Shown here one piece after another: positions 16,621 through 25,280 of a stretch of DNA of 64,000 nucleotides. Both the position numbers and the translations under genes were made by a program. Within the stretch, counting starts at the first letter, position 1. Each line of letters opens with the position of its first letter. The notes under the pieces were generated by a model. That model did not search any database and was not told where the DNA came from. It saw only the letters and a list, made by a program, of their open reading frames with translations. The stretch comes from DAOUMF01 sp034408935 (GTDB lineage: Bacteria; Chloroflexota; Dehalococcoidia; SM23-28-2; RBG-16-64-32), in NCBI GenBank assembly GCA_034408935.1, contig DAOUMV010000007.1, positions 104,061 to 168,060 on the forward strand. Reading direction: 5' to 3'.

Positions 16621-17436
16621 ATGGGAGACGGCTTCACCCTGGAGAAGTTCTCGCAGAACCCGTTCTATCAGGAGGTGAACCGGCGTCTCGTGGCCCTGGC
16701 CCGACCCCAGCCGGGCCAGTGTGTGGTGGACCTGGGAGCGGGCACGGGGGCGGTCACCCGCCTGCTGGTGGCGGAAGTGGCCAGCGAGCCCACCGCGGAG
16801 GTTATCGCGGTGGAGCCCTCGGAGTCGGCCATAGAGGCAGCGCGGCGCAATCTGGAGAACATCAGCGGTGCCGTCGTTCGCTTCGCCCAGGGCAGCGCCG
16901 AGCGGCTATCGCAGCTCGTACGCAAGCCGGTGGACGCGGTGTTCTTCTGCAACGCCATCCACCTGGTGCAGGAGAAGGCGGCCGTGGTGCAGGAGGTGTA
17001 CCGGAGCCTGCGAAAGGACGGCACGTTCTCCTTCAACACTGCCTTCTTCCAGGGAGCGGAGCCTGCGGAATCGCTCCAGTTCTATCGGCGCTGGATGATG
17101 AAGGCCCTGCGCTTCCTGCGCGAGGAATACGACCTGGGTCCCGACAAGGCGAAACGAGCCCTAGCCCGCCAGCCCTTGAGTTCGGAGGAGTACGGGGCCC
17201 TGCTCGAGGCCAATGGCTTCCGAGTCCGCGAAAACCAGGTCGTGCCCGTGCCGATGACCCTGAAGGGGTTCGAGGACATCAGCGAGTACGATTTGTTCAT
17301 CGAGGGCGTAATGCCCGGCGTGCCTCTGGAGCCGGGTAGCGAGGCACTCAAGCACGGTGCCCGGGCCGCTTTCGAGGAGTTGGGGCTGGAGACCTCGCCC
17401 CGCAACTGGCTGCTCGTCGTCGCCAGCAAGAACTAG
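16621..17436 (+). CDS. SAM-dependent class I methyltransferase
   Basis: 271 residues from ATG 16621 with AAGGAGG seven bases before it; an overlapping GTG at 16606 lies in the crotonase end and is less likely. Motif I is VVDLGAGTGAVTRLL (~residue 35), followed by VIAVEPSESAIEAARRN and VDAVFFCNAIHLVQ. It has a Methyltransf_11/25-type fold. The substrate is unknown; the neighbours (crotonase, gerW) do not point to a pathway. Confidence 0.88.
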   Translation: MGDGFTLEKFSQNPFYQEVNRRLVALARPQPGQCVVDLGAGTGAVTRLLVAEVASEPTAEVIAVEPSESAIEAARRNLENISGAVVRFAQGSAERLSQLVRKPVDAVFFCNAIHLVQEKAAVVQEVYRSLRKDGTFSFNTAFFQGAEPAESLQFYRRWMMKALRFLREEYDLGPDKAKRALARQPLSSEEYGALLEANGFRVRENQVVPVPMTLKGFEDISEYDLFIEGVMPGVPLEPGSEALKHGARAAFEELGLETSPRNWLLVVASKN

Positions 17437-17499
17437 TCCCGCCGTCGCTTGGGCGAGGGTGGAGTGGACTAGGCCTTTTCTTCAGAAAGGAGATTCGCC

Positions 17500-17886
17500 A
17501 TGCCGGAGCCCGCCGTTACGGGTGAGCACATCGTCAGCGATCTTGTGGATCGAATCAAAGGGTCCGCCAAGGTGGAGGTGGTGTTCGGGGAGCCGCGGGA
17601 GATCGGCGAGAAGACGATCATCCCTGTGGCGGCGGTAGCGTACGGCTTCGGCGGGGGTGAGGGGACTCGGGCGCGTGAGGAGTCGGGCGGCGCAGGTGCC
17701 AGCCGTAGCGGCGTGGGCAGCGGAGGTGGCGGCGGAGTCCGCGTCCACCCTGTGGGTGTGCTGGAGGTGACCGCCGAGGAGACCCGCCTCGTTCCCGCCT
17801 TCGATTGGACGAGCATCATAAGAACCGCCGTCGTCTTCCTGGGCCTGGCGATGGTCATCCGTGCCCTGCGGGGGCGCCGCAAGTAA
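17500..17886 (+). CDS. GerW (YtfJ) family protein with C-terminal membrane anchor
   Basis: 128 residues from ATG 17500 with AAAGGAG upstream. GEHIVSDLVDRIKGSAKVEVVFGEPREIG and TIIPVAAVAYGFGGGEG match the GerW/YtfJ family, first known from Bacillus spore germination. A Gly/Ser-rich loop is followed by VRVHPVGVLEVTAEETRLVPAFDW and a single C-terminal helix (IIRTAVVFLGLAMVIRAL). The presence of the family does not imply sporulation; many non-sporulating bacteria carry it. Confidence 0.85.
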   Translation: MPEPAVTGEHIVSDLVDRIKGSAKVEVVFGEPREIGEKTIIPVAAVAYGFGGGEGTRAREESGGAGASRSGVGSGGGGGVRVHPVGVLEVTAEETRLVPAFDWTSIIRTAVVFLGLAMVIRALRGRRK

Positions 17887-17898
17887 GACTTGCGTCCG

Positions 17899-18627
17899 CT
17901 ACGCGCGCGAAGATGGCGCCGCTGCGGAGGCCCCTGGCTGCTCGGCCAGGATCTCCTCGCCTACGATGCGGCCGTCCAGCATCCGCACGATCCGGTGCGC
18001 GCGCTGGGCCACGCCGGCCTCGTGGGTGACCAGGACTATGGTAAGGCCGCGGCGCTGACGCAGATCCTGCAGGAGATCTAGCACCATGCGGCCGGACTGG
18101 GAGTCCAGCCTACCTGTAGGTTCGTCCGCTAGCAGGATCGCTGGGTCGTTCGCCAGGGCACGGGCGATCGCTACCCGCTGACGCTCTCCGCCGGACAGCT
18201 CGGCGGGAAGATTCTTCGCCTTCTTGCCGAGCCCCACCTGCGCGAGTAGCTCGCGCGCCCGTCCACGGCGCTCTGTGGCCGAAAGGCCCATCTCGAACAT
18301 CGGCACTTGGATGTTCTCGCTGGCGCCGAGGGTGGGCAACAGGTTGTCCAGTTGGAAGACGAGCCCGACCTCCTGCGCGCGGTAGCGGGCAAGGTCGCGC
18401 TCCTGGGCTAAATCGCGCCCGTTGACCTTAATCGTGCCCTCGTCCGGCCGGTCGAGGGCGGCGATGAGGTGGAGGAGCGTTGACTTGCCGCATCCGGACG
18501 GACCCACGACGGCGACGAACTCGCCGGCCGCTACCGTGAGTTCGGCGCCGTCAAGGGCGCGGACTAGGCCTCCTTCGAAGGTCTTAACGAGAGCGCGAAT
18601 CTCAACGGCTGGTTGACGATCATTCAT
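17899..18627 (-). CDS. ABC transporter ATP-binding protein (MacB/LolD type)
   Basis: 242 residues from ATG 18627, overlapping the permease stop by 8 nt. Walker A GPSGCGKSTLLHLIAALDRP, signature LSGGERQRVAIARAL and Walker B ILLADEPTGRLDSQSG are all intact. The closest type is the MacB/LolD group that energises lipoprotein or macrolide export through FtsX-like permeases. It is the last gene of the tetR-permease-ATPase operon. A longer in-frame upstream extension into the permease gene is not believable. Confidence 0.93.
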   Translation of the reverse strand: MNDRQPAVEIRALVKTFEGGLVRALDGAELTVAAGEFVAVVGPSGCGKSTLLHLIAALDRPDEGTIKVNGRDLAQERDLARYRAQEVGLVFQLDNLLPTLGASENIQVPMFEMGLSATERRGRARELLAQVGLGKKAKNLPAELSGGERQRVAIARALANDPAILLADEPTGRLDSQSGRMVLDLLQDLRQRRGLTIVLVTHEAGVAQRAHRIVRMLDGRIVGEEILAEQPGASAAAPSSRA

Positions 18628-19735
18628 ATCGCAGAGCCTCCATGGGGGTGAGGCGCACGGCACGCACCGCCGGGTAGATGGCGCCCAAGAGGGCCACCAC
18701 CACCGCCACGACGAGCCCCCGGATGAAGATGTCAAGCGTGTACTGGGGCTCCAGCAGGTTCCTGACCATGTCGATGAGCAGGATTGCCCTGGTAGCGAGC
18801 ACACCTAGCGCTGCGCCCACCGCGGCCGCGATTACGCACAGCAGCAACGATTCCCCGATGATCATCTGCAGGATCCTGCGCCCGCTCCAACCGACCGCGC
18901 GCAGGATGCCGATCTCCCGCGTCCGCTCCAGTACGGACATGACCATCGTGTTCATCACACCGATGGCACCGATGCCGACGGCCAGGACGGAGATGGCGAT
19001 GTTCGCCGCGTCCATGAACTGTATGCCCTGGTCGACTTTGCTGTACTCATCAACGTTGGAGATTGTGGCCAGGTTCTGGAACTCTTCCTCGATGCCTTCT
19101 GCCACGGCAGCCGCATCGGCTCCGGGCGAAACCGTGATGAAGACCGCGGTCACGACATCCGGCTTGGCCGCGATCTCCTGCACGACCGGGAGGGGGGCGT
19201 AGGCGCCGCCGTCCTCCATGAGATTCCCGGTCTGGTAGATCCCAACTACCTCGAAAGAGCGGTCTTCGATGGTGACGGTGTCGCCGACCTGGGCGTTGAG
19301 GTCGTCCGCGGCCCGCTTGCCGAGCATCACCTCCTGCGTGGCATCCGCGCTGAGAAGCGTGCCCTGGGTGAGCGGGGGTGTCGTCGCCGCCAGGGCATCC
19401 GAATCGCGCCCCATGAGGAAGAAGAACGGGTTGGAGCCAACTCGACCGACGTGGAAGAGCACCCCTTCAGCGCGGGCGACGTTGGCGTGTTGGCGGAGGG
19501 CGTCGGCGTCCTCCTGGGAGACGATGCTGAAAGTGAGATCGGCGGCGCCCTCCTGAGCGACCATGAAGTCGGACTCGCCCAAGCGGATGATTTCGCCGGC
19601 CGACTCCTTGAGGCTGCTGGTGACGACTCCCAGCGCTACGACTGTGGTGATGCCCATGCTGATGCCGAGGACCGTGAGGCCGGTGCGGATGCGCTGGCGC
19701 ACGAGGTTCTTGATGATGAGCGCAACGAAGGACAT
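18620..19735 (-). CDS. ABC transporter permease (MacB/FtsX type)
   Basis: 371 residues. The N-terminal helix LTVLGISMGITTVVALGVV precedes a large extracytoplasmic MacB_PCD domain, then three helices of the FtsX domain (INTMVMSVLERTREIGILRAVGWSGRRI is the characteristic coupling-loop stretch, here starting MNTMVMSV). It pairs with the downstream ATPase. With a TetR repressor just upstream, the likely role is efflux of a toxic compound or a cell-envelope molecule. Confidence 0.92.
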   Translation of the reverse strand: MSFVALIIKNLVRQRIRTGLTVLGISMGITTVVALGVVTSSLKESAGEIIRLGESDFMVAQEGAADLTFSIVSQEDADALRQHANVARAEGVLFHVGRVGSNPFFFLMGRDSDALAATTPPLTQGTLLSADATQEVMLGKRAADDLNAQVGDTVTIEDRSFEVVGIYQTGNLMEDGGAYAPLPVVQEIAAKPDVVTAVFITVSPGADAAAVAEGIEEEFQNLATISNVDEYSKVDQGIQFMDAANIAISVLAVGIGAIGVMNTMVMSVLERTREIGILRAVGWSGRRILQMIIGESLLLCVIAAAVGAALGVLATRAILLIDMVRNLLEPQYTLDIFIRGLVVAVVVALLGAIYPAVRAVRLTPMEALRYE

Positions 19736-19740
19736 CGTGT

Positions 19741-20352
19741 CTACTCTTCCTTTCCCCGTGCCAGCAGGCCGTTCAGAAGGAGGTCGTCCATAGCGCGCGA
19801 GACGCTTCGCCAGGTGAAGGCGCGTGAGTCCACCATGCGCTGGACAGTGAGACCATCAGCCATGGCGATTATGAGGGAGGCGACCTCCTTGGGGGGCACG
19901 GGGCGAAATTCCCCGCTGGCGATGCCGTTCTCGATGATCGCCTCCAGGTACGCGCGGGCCTGTCGGAACATCTGGGCGTAGGGCCGCGCTATCTCCGGGC
20001 GGCGGACGGACTCCGACCAGAATTCGAGCATGATCTGCACGAAGTCCCACTCCTTGATCATCGCCTCTGTGTGCATATGCTGTGCGGCCAGAATCTTGTC
20101 GCTGGCCGTGGCTGTAGTGGTCGACATGCGCTCCATGTGTTCCTGGAAGCGGTCCATCAGGGCCTCAGCCGTGGCCAGGAGGATGTCTTCTTTGCTTCGA
20201 AAGTAGTTGTAGATCAACCCCTTGCTCACGCCAGCGGTCTCGGCGATCTCCTCCACGGTTGCAGCGTCGTAGCCCTTGCGCGAGAACACCTGCCTGGCAG
20301 CGGAGATGATCTGACTGCGGCGTTTGCTCTCCCGCTTCGACTCATCTGACAT
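19741..20352 (-). CDS. TetR family transcriptional regulator
   Basis: 203 residues from ATG 20352, with AAGGAG eleven bases upstream. The N-terminal helix-turn-helix reads ISAARQVFSRKGYDAATVEEIAETAGVSKGLIYNYFRSKEDIL, cut here as the standard TetR_N pattern at residues 12-55. The C-terminal ligand domain is variable. Five nt separate it from the ABC permease, so it heads the operon and probably represses it through the palindrome at 20370-20391. Confidence 0.93.
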   Translation of the reverse strand: MSDESKRESKRRSQIISAARQVFSRKGYDAATVEEIAETAGVSKGLIYNYFRSKEDILLATAEALMDRFQEHMERMSTTTATASDKILAAQHMHTEAMIKEWDFVQIMLEFWSESVRRPEIARPYAQMFRQARAYLEAIIENGIASGEFRPVPPKEVASLIIAMADGLTVQRMVDSRAFTWRSVSRAMDDLLLNGLLARGKEE

Positions 20353-20369
20353 GGGGCACACTCCTTGGA

Positions 20370-20391
20370 TATGACTGACTGGTCAGTCATA
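20370..20391. promoter_or_regulatory. Palindromic operator for the TetR regulator
   Basis: TATGACTGAC-TG-GTCAGTCATA is a perfect 10-bp inverted repeat with a two-base centre, 18 bp upstream of the tetR start. ACTGACTGGTCAGT is the core of many TetR/AcrR operators, so autoregulation is likely. Confidence 0.8.
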
Positions 20392-20443
20392 CCTTCGTAT
20401 CATACAGTCGGGGCCGATGTCTGTCAAGGGATGCCTGAGGAAT

Positions 20444-20459
20444 CCCCTGCTTGCAGGGG
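20444..20459 (-). terminator. Hairpin downstream of the MBL-hydrolase gene (weak terminator)
   Basis: CCCCTGC-TT-GCAGGGG forms a perfect 7-bp stem 20 nt past the MBL stop; a second short palindrome (GCGGATGATCCGC) sits between. No T-run follows on the minus strand, so it may be a processing or pausing signal rather than a terminator. Confidence 0.35.
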
Positions 20460-20479
20460 GAGCCGCGGATGATCCGCCG

Positions 20480-21463
20480 CTACAGCTCGTAGCGGGTGCC
20501 GATGGTGTTCTGGATGAAGGCGTCGGGGAACTGGGCGGCCAGGGCATGAGTCGCCTTCCAGCCCGTGCAGTGAGTCGGCACAATCACCTCCGGCGCCAAT
20601 TCCGCCAGCGCCGAGCAGGTGTCCGGGATGATCGGCTCGAAGAGCGGCCCGTTGAGGTGAAAGCCACCCATGGCGGCGTACAGGCGATCTACCCCGGTGA
20701 GCTTCTTGGCGTATCGCAGAGTATTGACCACGCCCGCGTGGCCGCAGCCGGTCAGCACAACCAGGCCCTTGTCGTGGACGTTCGCCACCAGCGCCTGATC
20801 GTCCAGGATCAGCGGATCCGGCTGCCACTGTCCGTCCCGCAGAGCCTGCTGCACGGGGAAGCCGCGCTCGAACTCCGTGGTGCGCTCCACCTCTCCCGTG
20901 ACCAGGAGCGACCCGTCGAGGAGGAGGGAGGGCTGGCTCTCCTCGATGATCTCGAAGCCTGCCTCCTGGAGGGCGGACTTGCTGGTGGAGGGCAGCTCGA
21001 AGGGCTCGCGGCCGGGGACCATCATGCGGCGGCGGGTCCAGAACTCCGGGTGGATGATCACCGGCGGCTTGGCGCGGCCGAGCGCCTGCACCAGACCGTG
21101 GAGGCCGGTGGTGTGGTCGAAGTGGCCGTGGCTGAACACTATCGCCTCGATGCTTTCGGGAGAGAGGTTGAGGCGGCGCATGTTGTCCGCCAGGCCGTTG
21201 GGGGTTAGTCCCGCGTCGAGGAGGACGCTCCGGTCGCGGTCGTCCTTGTTGATGGTGACGAGGGCGGAGAAACCGTGCTCGGCAAGGGGGACATCATACG
21301 TCTCGCCGCCCTCGAGGAAGGCGGCAGGGAGGCGCAGGACATCACCGCCACCCAGGCCGGGCCGCTTGGCCGGCCCCTGGTCGGGCAGCAGCACGTCGGC
21401 GGCGTTGTCGACGAGGATCGTAACGGCGACGGAGTCTACGGGCTGCAGAGGGATCGTGGTCAT
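20480..21463 (-). CDS. MBL-fold metallo-hydrolase
   Basis: 327 residues. The metal motif is present as FSHGHFDHTTGLHGL (HxHxDH-like, SHGHFDH), with VLLDAG before it and VLTGCGHAGVVNTL further on. This set resembles the subfamily named after the methanopterin-pathway β-ribofuranosyl-aminobenzene phosphate synthase homologues, whose bacterial members have no settled substrate. The ATG overlaps the pepA TGA (ATGA at 21460-21463), so it is co-translated with the aminopeptidase. Confidence 0.9.
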   Translation of the reverse strand: MTTIPLQPVDSVAVTILVDNAADVLLPDQGPAKRPGLGGGDVLRLPAAFLEGGETYDVPLAEHGFSALVTINKDDRDRSVLLDAGLTPNGLADNMRRLNLSPESIEAIVFSHGHFDHTTGLHGLVQALGRAKPPVIIHPEFWTRRRMMVPGREPFELPSTSKSALQEAGFEIIEESQPSLLLDGSLLVTGEVERTTEFERGFPVQQALRDGQWQPDPLILDDQALVANVHDKGLVVLTGCGHAGVVNTLRYAKKLTGVDRLYAAMGGFHLNGPLFEPIIPDTCSALAELAPEVIVPTHCTGWKATHALAAQFPDAFIQNTIGTRYEL

Positions 21464-22977
21464 CTGGCCTTCTTCCTTTGGCCCTTCAGTGACAGCACGA
21501 GGTTCACCAGCGTACGGGTCGGGATGCCGGTGGCGCCCTTGACCCAGGCGCCCTTGTCCTTGTCCACGTTGTCTGTAGGGGCCATGTCAATGTGCACCCA
21601 GGGGGTGTCCTCGGCGAAGAAGTGGAGGAACTTGGCGGCGCTGATGGCTCCCCCGAAGCGGCCGCCAGTGTTCTTGATGTCGGCGATGGTGCTCTTCAGT
21701 GACTCGCGGTACTCGTCGATGAGGGGGAAGCGCCACATGGTCTCGCCGCATGCCTCCCCGGCCTTGCTCACCGCCTCCGCCAGGGCGTCATCGTTGGCCA
21801 TGAAGCCGGTGGCCGCCGGGCCGAGGGCGATCTGCATCGCTCCCGTCAGGGTCGCCACGTCGATGATGGGGGAGAGCTTTTCCTGGCGGGCGTAGCAGAT
21901 GGCGTCGGCGAGGATGAGGCGACCCTCGGCGTCGGTGTTGATGACCTCGATAGTCTTGCCGTTCATCGCCCGCAGCACGTCGCCCGGTTTGGTCGCCGAT
22001 CCGGAGGGCATGTTTTCGGTGGCGGGCACGACAGCCGTGATGTTGACGGGGGCCTTCAGCTTGGCCAGCGCCCACATGGCGGAGATGACGGCGGCCCCGC
22101 CCGACATGTCGCCCTTCATCTCCTCCATGCCGCGGGACGGCTTGATCGAGATGCCGCCGGAGTCGAAGGTGATCCCTTTGCCCAGCAGGCCAATGTTGTC
22201 CTTGGAGCGAGCGTTTCCGCGATGGCGGAGGACGATGAACTTTGGGGGCTGGGTGGAACCGGCCGCCACGCCCAGGAGGGCGCCCATGCCCATCTTCTCC
22301 ATCTCCGCTTTCTCCAGCACCTGGCATTCCAGCCCGGCGTCCTTGGCCAACGCCTGCGCCCGCTCGGCCATGATCGAAGGCGTGAACAGGTTGGCTGGCT
22401 CGTTGGCCATGTTGCGGGCGTGGTTGGCCGCCTGGCCCAGGACGAGGCCGCGATCCACTCCGCGCTTCAGGGCCCTTACCTTGGACCCGTCGAACTCAAC
22501 GAGGGTAAGAGAATCGATCTCCTTCTGGTCCTCGTCGGGCTTCTTGAGGCGGTCAAAGCGGTACAGCCCCATCACTGCGCCCTCGGCGATGGCCTGGGCG
22601 CAGGCCTCCGGCTCCAAACCGGCGATGCCGCCGCCGTGGACGATGGTGGCCACTGTGGTGGCACCGGCGTTGCGCAGGCGGCGTAGGGCTGTGCCGGTGA
22701 CGTCGCGGATGGTGTCCAGGCCGAAGTCGGCCTGCTTGCCTAGCCCTACGACCAGGATTCGCGGCGTGGGCAGCTTGCCCAGCGTGTGGATGAGGGTGAG
22801 CTCTTTCTTCTTACCCTTGATCTCACCCTCAGCGATGAGCTGGCTGATGGCTCCGCCCAGGGCTTTGTCGACGGCGCCGGTGCCGCCGCCGGGCTTCTCT
22901 ACCCCCTCGAACAGGTTGACGATGACGGCCTTGGCCGGGTGCTGGGAGAGATCGCCCTTTTCGACCCTGATCTGCAC
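21460..22977 (-). CDS. pepA: Leucyl aminopeptidase (M17)
   Basis: 505 residues from GTG 22977 (MQIRVEKGD), with AAGGGGG upstream; a much longer open frame extends antisense through the PAP2 gene and is rejected. The M17 signature NTDAEGRLILADA (about residue 345) carries metal ligands, and KGITFDSGGISIKPS and DMSGGAA supply the rest of the bimetal site. The N-terminal macro-like domain is also present. It releases N-terminal residues from peptides in the cytoplasm. Confidence 0.95.
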   Translation of the reverse strand: MQIRVEKGDLSQHPAKAVIVNLFEGVEKPGGGTGAVDKALGGAISQLIAEGEIKGKKKELTLIHTLGKLPTPRILVVGLGKQADFGLDTIRDVTGTALRRLRNAGATTVATIVHGGGIAGLEPEACAQAIAEGAVMGLYRFDRLKKPDEDQKEIDSLTLVEFDGSKVRALKRGVDRGLVLGQAANHARNMANEPANLFTPSIMAERAQALAKDAGLECQVLEKAEMEKMGMGALLGVAAGSTQPPKFIVLRHRGNARSKDNIGLLGKGITFDSGGISIKPSRGMEEMKGDMSGGAAVISAMWALAKLKAPVNITAVVPATENMPSGSATKPGDVLRAMNGKTIEVINTDAEGRLILADAICYARQEKLSPIIDVATLTGAMQIALGPAATGFMANDDALAEAVSKAGEACGETMWRFPLIDEYRESLKSTIADIKNTGGRFGGAISAAKFLHFFAEDTPWVHIDMAPTDNVDKDKGAWVKGATGIPTRTLVNLVLSLKGQRKKAR

Positions 22978-23106
22978 GAGGAACCCCCTTATATGGTGGT
23001 GCATCGTCATCATAGACGCGGGCGGAGGCATGGTCAAAGGAGCGTCATCTTGAAAAGGCAGGGCGATTACGTCTAGAATGAGGTGTCTCGAAAGGGAGTG
23101 TCTGAC

Positions 23107-23889
23107 GTGGTTGACCGATTGGCGCCCACCGTCGTGCGGACTGCGGCGGTCATCCGCAAAAGCGGTCTCTGGGACCTGGCCCTGATAGTGGTGGCCTTTG
23201 TCCTGTACTACTTGGTGCGGGGTGCGGTCGTGGAACGGGCGGGGGAGGCCACCTCGCGGGCAATCCGGCTGGTAGAGCTTGAGGAAAGTCTGGGCGTGTT
23301 CTGGGAGGGCCAGATGCAGGCCTGGGTGATGTCCAGCGAGATCGCGGTGAGGGTGTTCAACGGCATCTACGTCTGGGCCCACTTCCCGCTGGTGGCCGCC
23401 ATCGGCCTGTGGCTGTTCTTCTTGCATCGTCCGCAGTTCATCGTGTTCCGCAACGCCTTCCTGATCTCGGGCGGAATTGGCCTGATTCTGTTCAACCTGT
23501 TCCCCACTGCGCCGCCGCGGTTGCTGTTCTGGGGCTACGGGCTGATCGACACCGTTGCGGCGTACTCGCCGGTGAACTACGATATGCAGCCAGCGGCGTT
23601 CGTGAACCAGTACGCCGCGATGCCCAGCCTGCACTTCGGCTGGAACCTCCTCCTCGGAATAGCAATCATCTGCAGCACCAAGAATGTGTTGCTGAGGGCG
23701 TTCGCCGTCGTCATGCCCGTCGCCATGGGGCTGGCCGTCGTCGTCACCGGCAATCATTTCATCCTGGATGTCGTCGCGGGCACGGCTGTGGCGTTGTTTG
23801 GCTTGTGGGCGGCGGTGGTGCTGGACCGGCACGGCGGCCGCGTCTGGAAACTGATTGCTCCCCCGAGCCTTGGGCGTGCGCAAGCCTAG
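23107..23889 (+). CDS. PAP2/Aur1-like membrane phosphatase family protein (first copy)
   Basis: 260 residues from GTG 23107 with AAGGGAG upstream; GTGs at 23083 and 23098 are possible. Five or six membrane helices. The PAP2 motifs are PTAPPR, NQYAAMPSLHFGW (SxxH) and TGNHFILDVVAG (HxxxD). This arrangement is that of the PAP2_3/Aur1-Ipt1-like group, which includes inositol-phosphoryl transferases and lipid phosphatases. A paralog follows directly (23922-24917), about one third of it alignable by eye. Confidence 0.88.
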   Translation: MVDRLAPTVVRTAAVIRKSGLWDLALIVVAFVLYYLVRGAVVERAGEATSRAIRLVELEESLGVFWEGQMQAWVMSSEIAVRVFNGIYVWAHFPLVAAIGLWLFFLHRPQFIVFRNAFLISGGIGLILFNLFPTAPPRLLFWGYGLIDTVAAYSPVNYDMQPAAFVNQYAAMPSLHFGWNLLLGIAIICSTKNVLLRAFAVVMPVAMGLAVVVTGNHFILDVVAGTAVALFGLWAAVVLDRHGGRVWKLIAPPSLGRAQA

Positions 23890-23921
23890 CCGTACGCGGC
23901 GGCCTCTACCCCCGGTGGGCC

Positions 23922-24917
23922 GTGTCTGAGACCGGTCTTGCCGCGTGCGCCAACTCCCTGTGGCATCGGTTCAGAGGCATGTTCAGCCGTCGGGATCTGG
24001 TGGAGGCCCTTGTCGTGGGCGTCGCTTTTCTCCTGTACTTCGCTGTCCGGGGAGCGGTGATCGATCGCCCGGAGACCGCTTACCGACACACGCTGGACGT
24101 GATCGATGCGGAGCGGTATCTGGGGATCTTCTGGGAATACGACATGAACGAGTGGATCAGGGACCGCCAGTTCTGGGCGCAGACGGCGAACATAGTCTAT
24201 TTCTGGCTGCACTTTCCTCTGATCATTGCTTTCGGGATCTATCTGTACTACGTGCAGCGGGGCAAGTACACGCTGATGCGCGATGCCTTTCTGCTTTCAG
24301 GTGCCATTGCCCTTGTCATCTACTGGCTGTATCCAGTGGCTCCGCCCTGGACGCTTAGGGATCTGGCGATAGACAGAGGCTTCGACCCTAATGCCCCGTC
24401 CTACGTGACGGGCTTCTTCGACACGATGCACGAGTATCTGGGGTATGGCTATCAGGCGCAGTCCACCAAAGCGTTCGTGAACCCCTATGCGGCGATGCCC
24501 AGCCTGCACTTCGGCTGGGACCTGCTGCTGGGCGTGGGGATAGTGTGGGCGTCGTGGCGACAGAGGTTGATGTGGATAACCCTGCCCATCGGCATCTTTC
24601 TACCCCTCAGCCAGATACCGGCCATCACTGCCACTGCCAACCACTACTTCTTGGACGCCGCTGCTGGGACGGTGGTGGCCCTTCTGGGGTTTCCGGCGGC
24701 ATTCGCCCTGCGCCGCTGGGCCTACCCGCCGCTCATTGCGGTGCTGGAGCGCTCTCCCTGGCCGGCCTTGCGAGGATGGCTGCCCGCCGACACCGGCGAG
24801 GCGAAGCCGGAAACCGGGGTAAGCGGAGGCTGGGGCAGCGACGGGCTTGGCGGTCCTGCTAGTTCCAGTGGTGATACGTCGGCAGAGGGGTCAGGCTGGC
24901 GTAGACCTCCACCGTGA
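23922..24917 (+). CDS. PAP2/Aur1-like membrane phosphatase family protein (second copy)
   Basis: 331 residues from GTG 23922, chosen because it gives the same length of lead-in as the first copy; ATG 23979 is the alternative. It shares VAFLLYFAVRGAVIDRPE, YPVAPPWTL, NPYAAMPSLHFGWD and ATANHYFLDAAAGT with its neighbour, so the pair is a tandem duplication with divergence. An extra ~30-residue segment precedes the NPYAAMPSLH motif. The last ~20 codons overlap the convergent EthD-like gene, and the Gly/Ser-rich tail looks dispensable. Confidence 0.85.
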   Translation: MSETGLAACANSLWHRFRGMFSRRDLVEALVVGVAFLLYFAVRGAVIDRPETAYRHTLDVIDAERYLGIFWEYDMNEWIRDRQFWAQTANIVYFWLHFPLIIAFGIYLYYVQRGKYTLMRDAFLLSGAIALVIYWLYPVAPPWTLRDLAIDRGFDPNAPSYVTGFFDTMHEYLGYGYQAQSTKAFVNPYAAMPSLHFGWDLLLGVGIVWASWRQRLMWITLPIGIFLPLSQIPAITATANHYFLDAAAGTVVALLGFPAAFALRRWAYPPLIAVLERSPWPALRGWLPADTGEAKPETGVSGGWGSDGLGGPASSSGDTSAEGSGWRRPPP

Positions 24918-25194
24918 GTTCACTGACGTGGGGCAGCCAGCGCTCCCAGTCTATGCGGGCCAACCTCGCCTGAGGGCTGGCCAGCGCTTCCTGCACTGAT
25001 TCCTCGTTGTCGAACTCGTAGAAGGCGGCCCAGTTGGTGCCACCCCGCGTCCAGTCGGTGCGATAGGCGCGGACGATCCCGGGGATGTCCATCACGTGAG
25101 GCAGGTGGACCTCCTGGTACCAGTGATGGAATTCATCCATCATCGTCGGGTCGAGGTTGGCGCGAACAAGCAGATAGGGTTTCGGCCCCAGCAT
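24859..25194 (-). CDS. EthD-like dimeric α/β-barrel protein
   Basis: 111 residues. LLVRANLDPTMMDEFHHWYQEVHLPHVMDIPGIVRAYRT, described here only by its parts, has the EthD/NIPSNAP-like pattern with a conserved HxPHV. NWAAFYEFDNEESVQEAL is the second strand-helix. Such small proteins act in degradation of ethers, aromatics or polyketides, or have unknown roles. The start overlaps the stop of a 28-residue ORF (TGATG), so it is translationally coupled to the DegV-kinase gene. Confidence 0.75.
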   Translation of the reverse strand: MLGPKPYLLVRANLDPTMMDEFHHWYQEVHLPHVMDIPGIVRAYRTDWTRGGTNWAAFYEFDNEESVQEALASPQARLARIDWERWLPHVSELTVEVYASLTPLPTYHHWN

Positions 25195-25280
25195 CAGAAG
25201 CCCTCCGGCGGCAGGTGGCCGCGGGCCCAGGTCAGGAACGGCCGGGCAATGGGTAGTACGGCGAGCTCCCAGTGCTTCAT
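25194..25280 (-). CDS. 28-residue ORF coupled at both ends
   Basis: The ORF starts at ATG 25280, overlapping the DegV-kinase TGA (ATGA), and ends at TGA 25194-25196, overlapping the EthD-like ATG (TGATG). The product MKHWELAVLPIARPFLTW plus ARGHLPPEGF is hydrophobic-amphipathic. There is no recognised family. The exact overlaps on both sides argue that it is translated, if only to carry ribosomes from one gene to the next. Confidence 0.55.
   Translation of the reverse strand: MKHWELAVLPIARPFLTWARGHLPPEGF

Noticed and set aside
22978..23883. A ~300-residue N-terminal extension of leucyl aminopeptidase
   Set aside because: It is antisense to the PAP2 gene, has no family match by eye, and M17 proteins of ~500 residues start at the GTG 22977 with a ribosome site.
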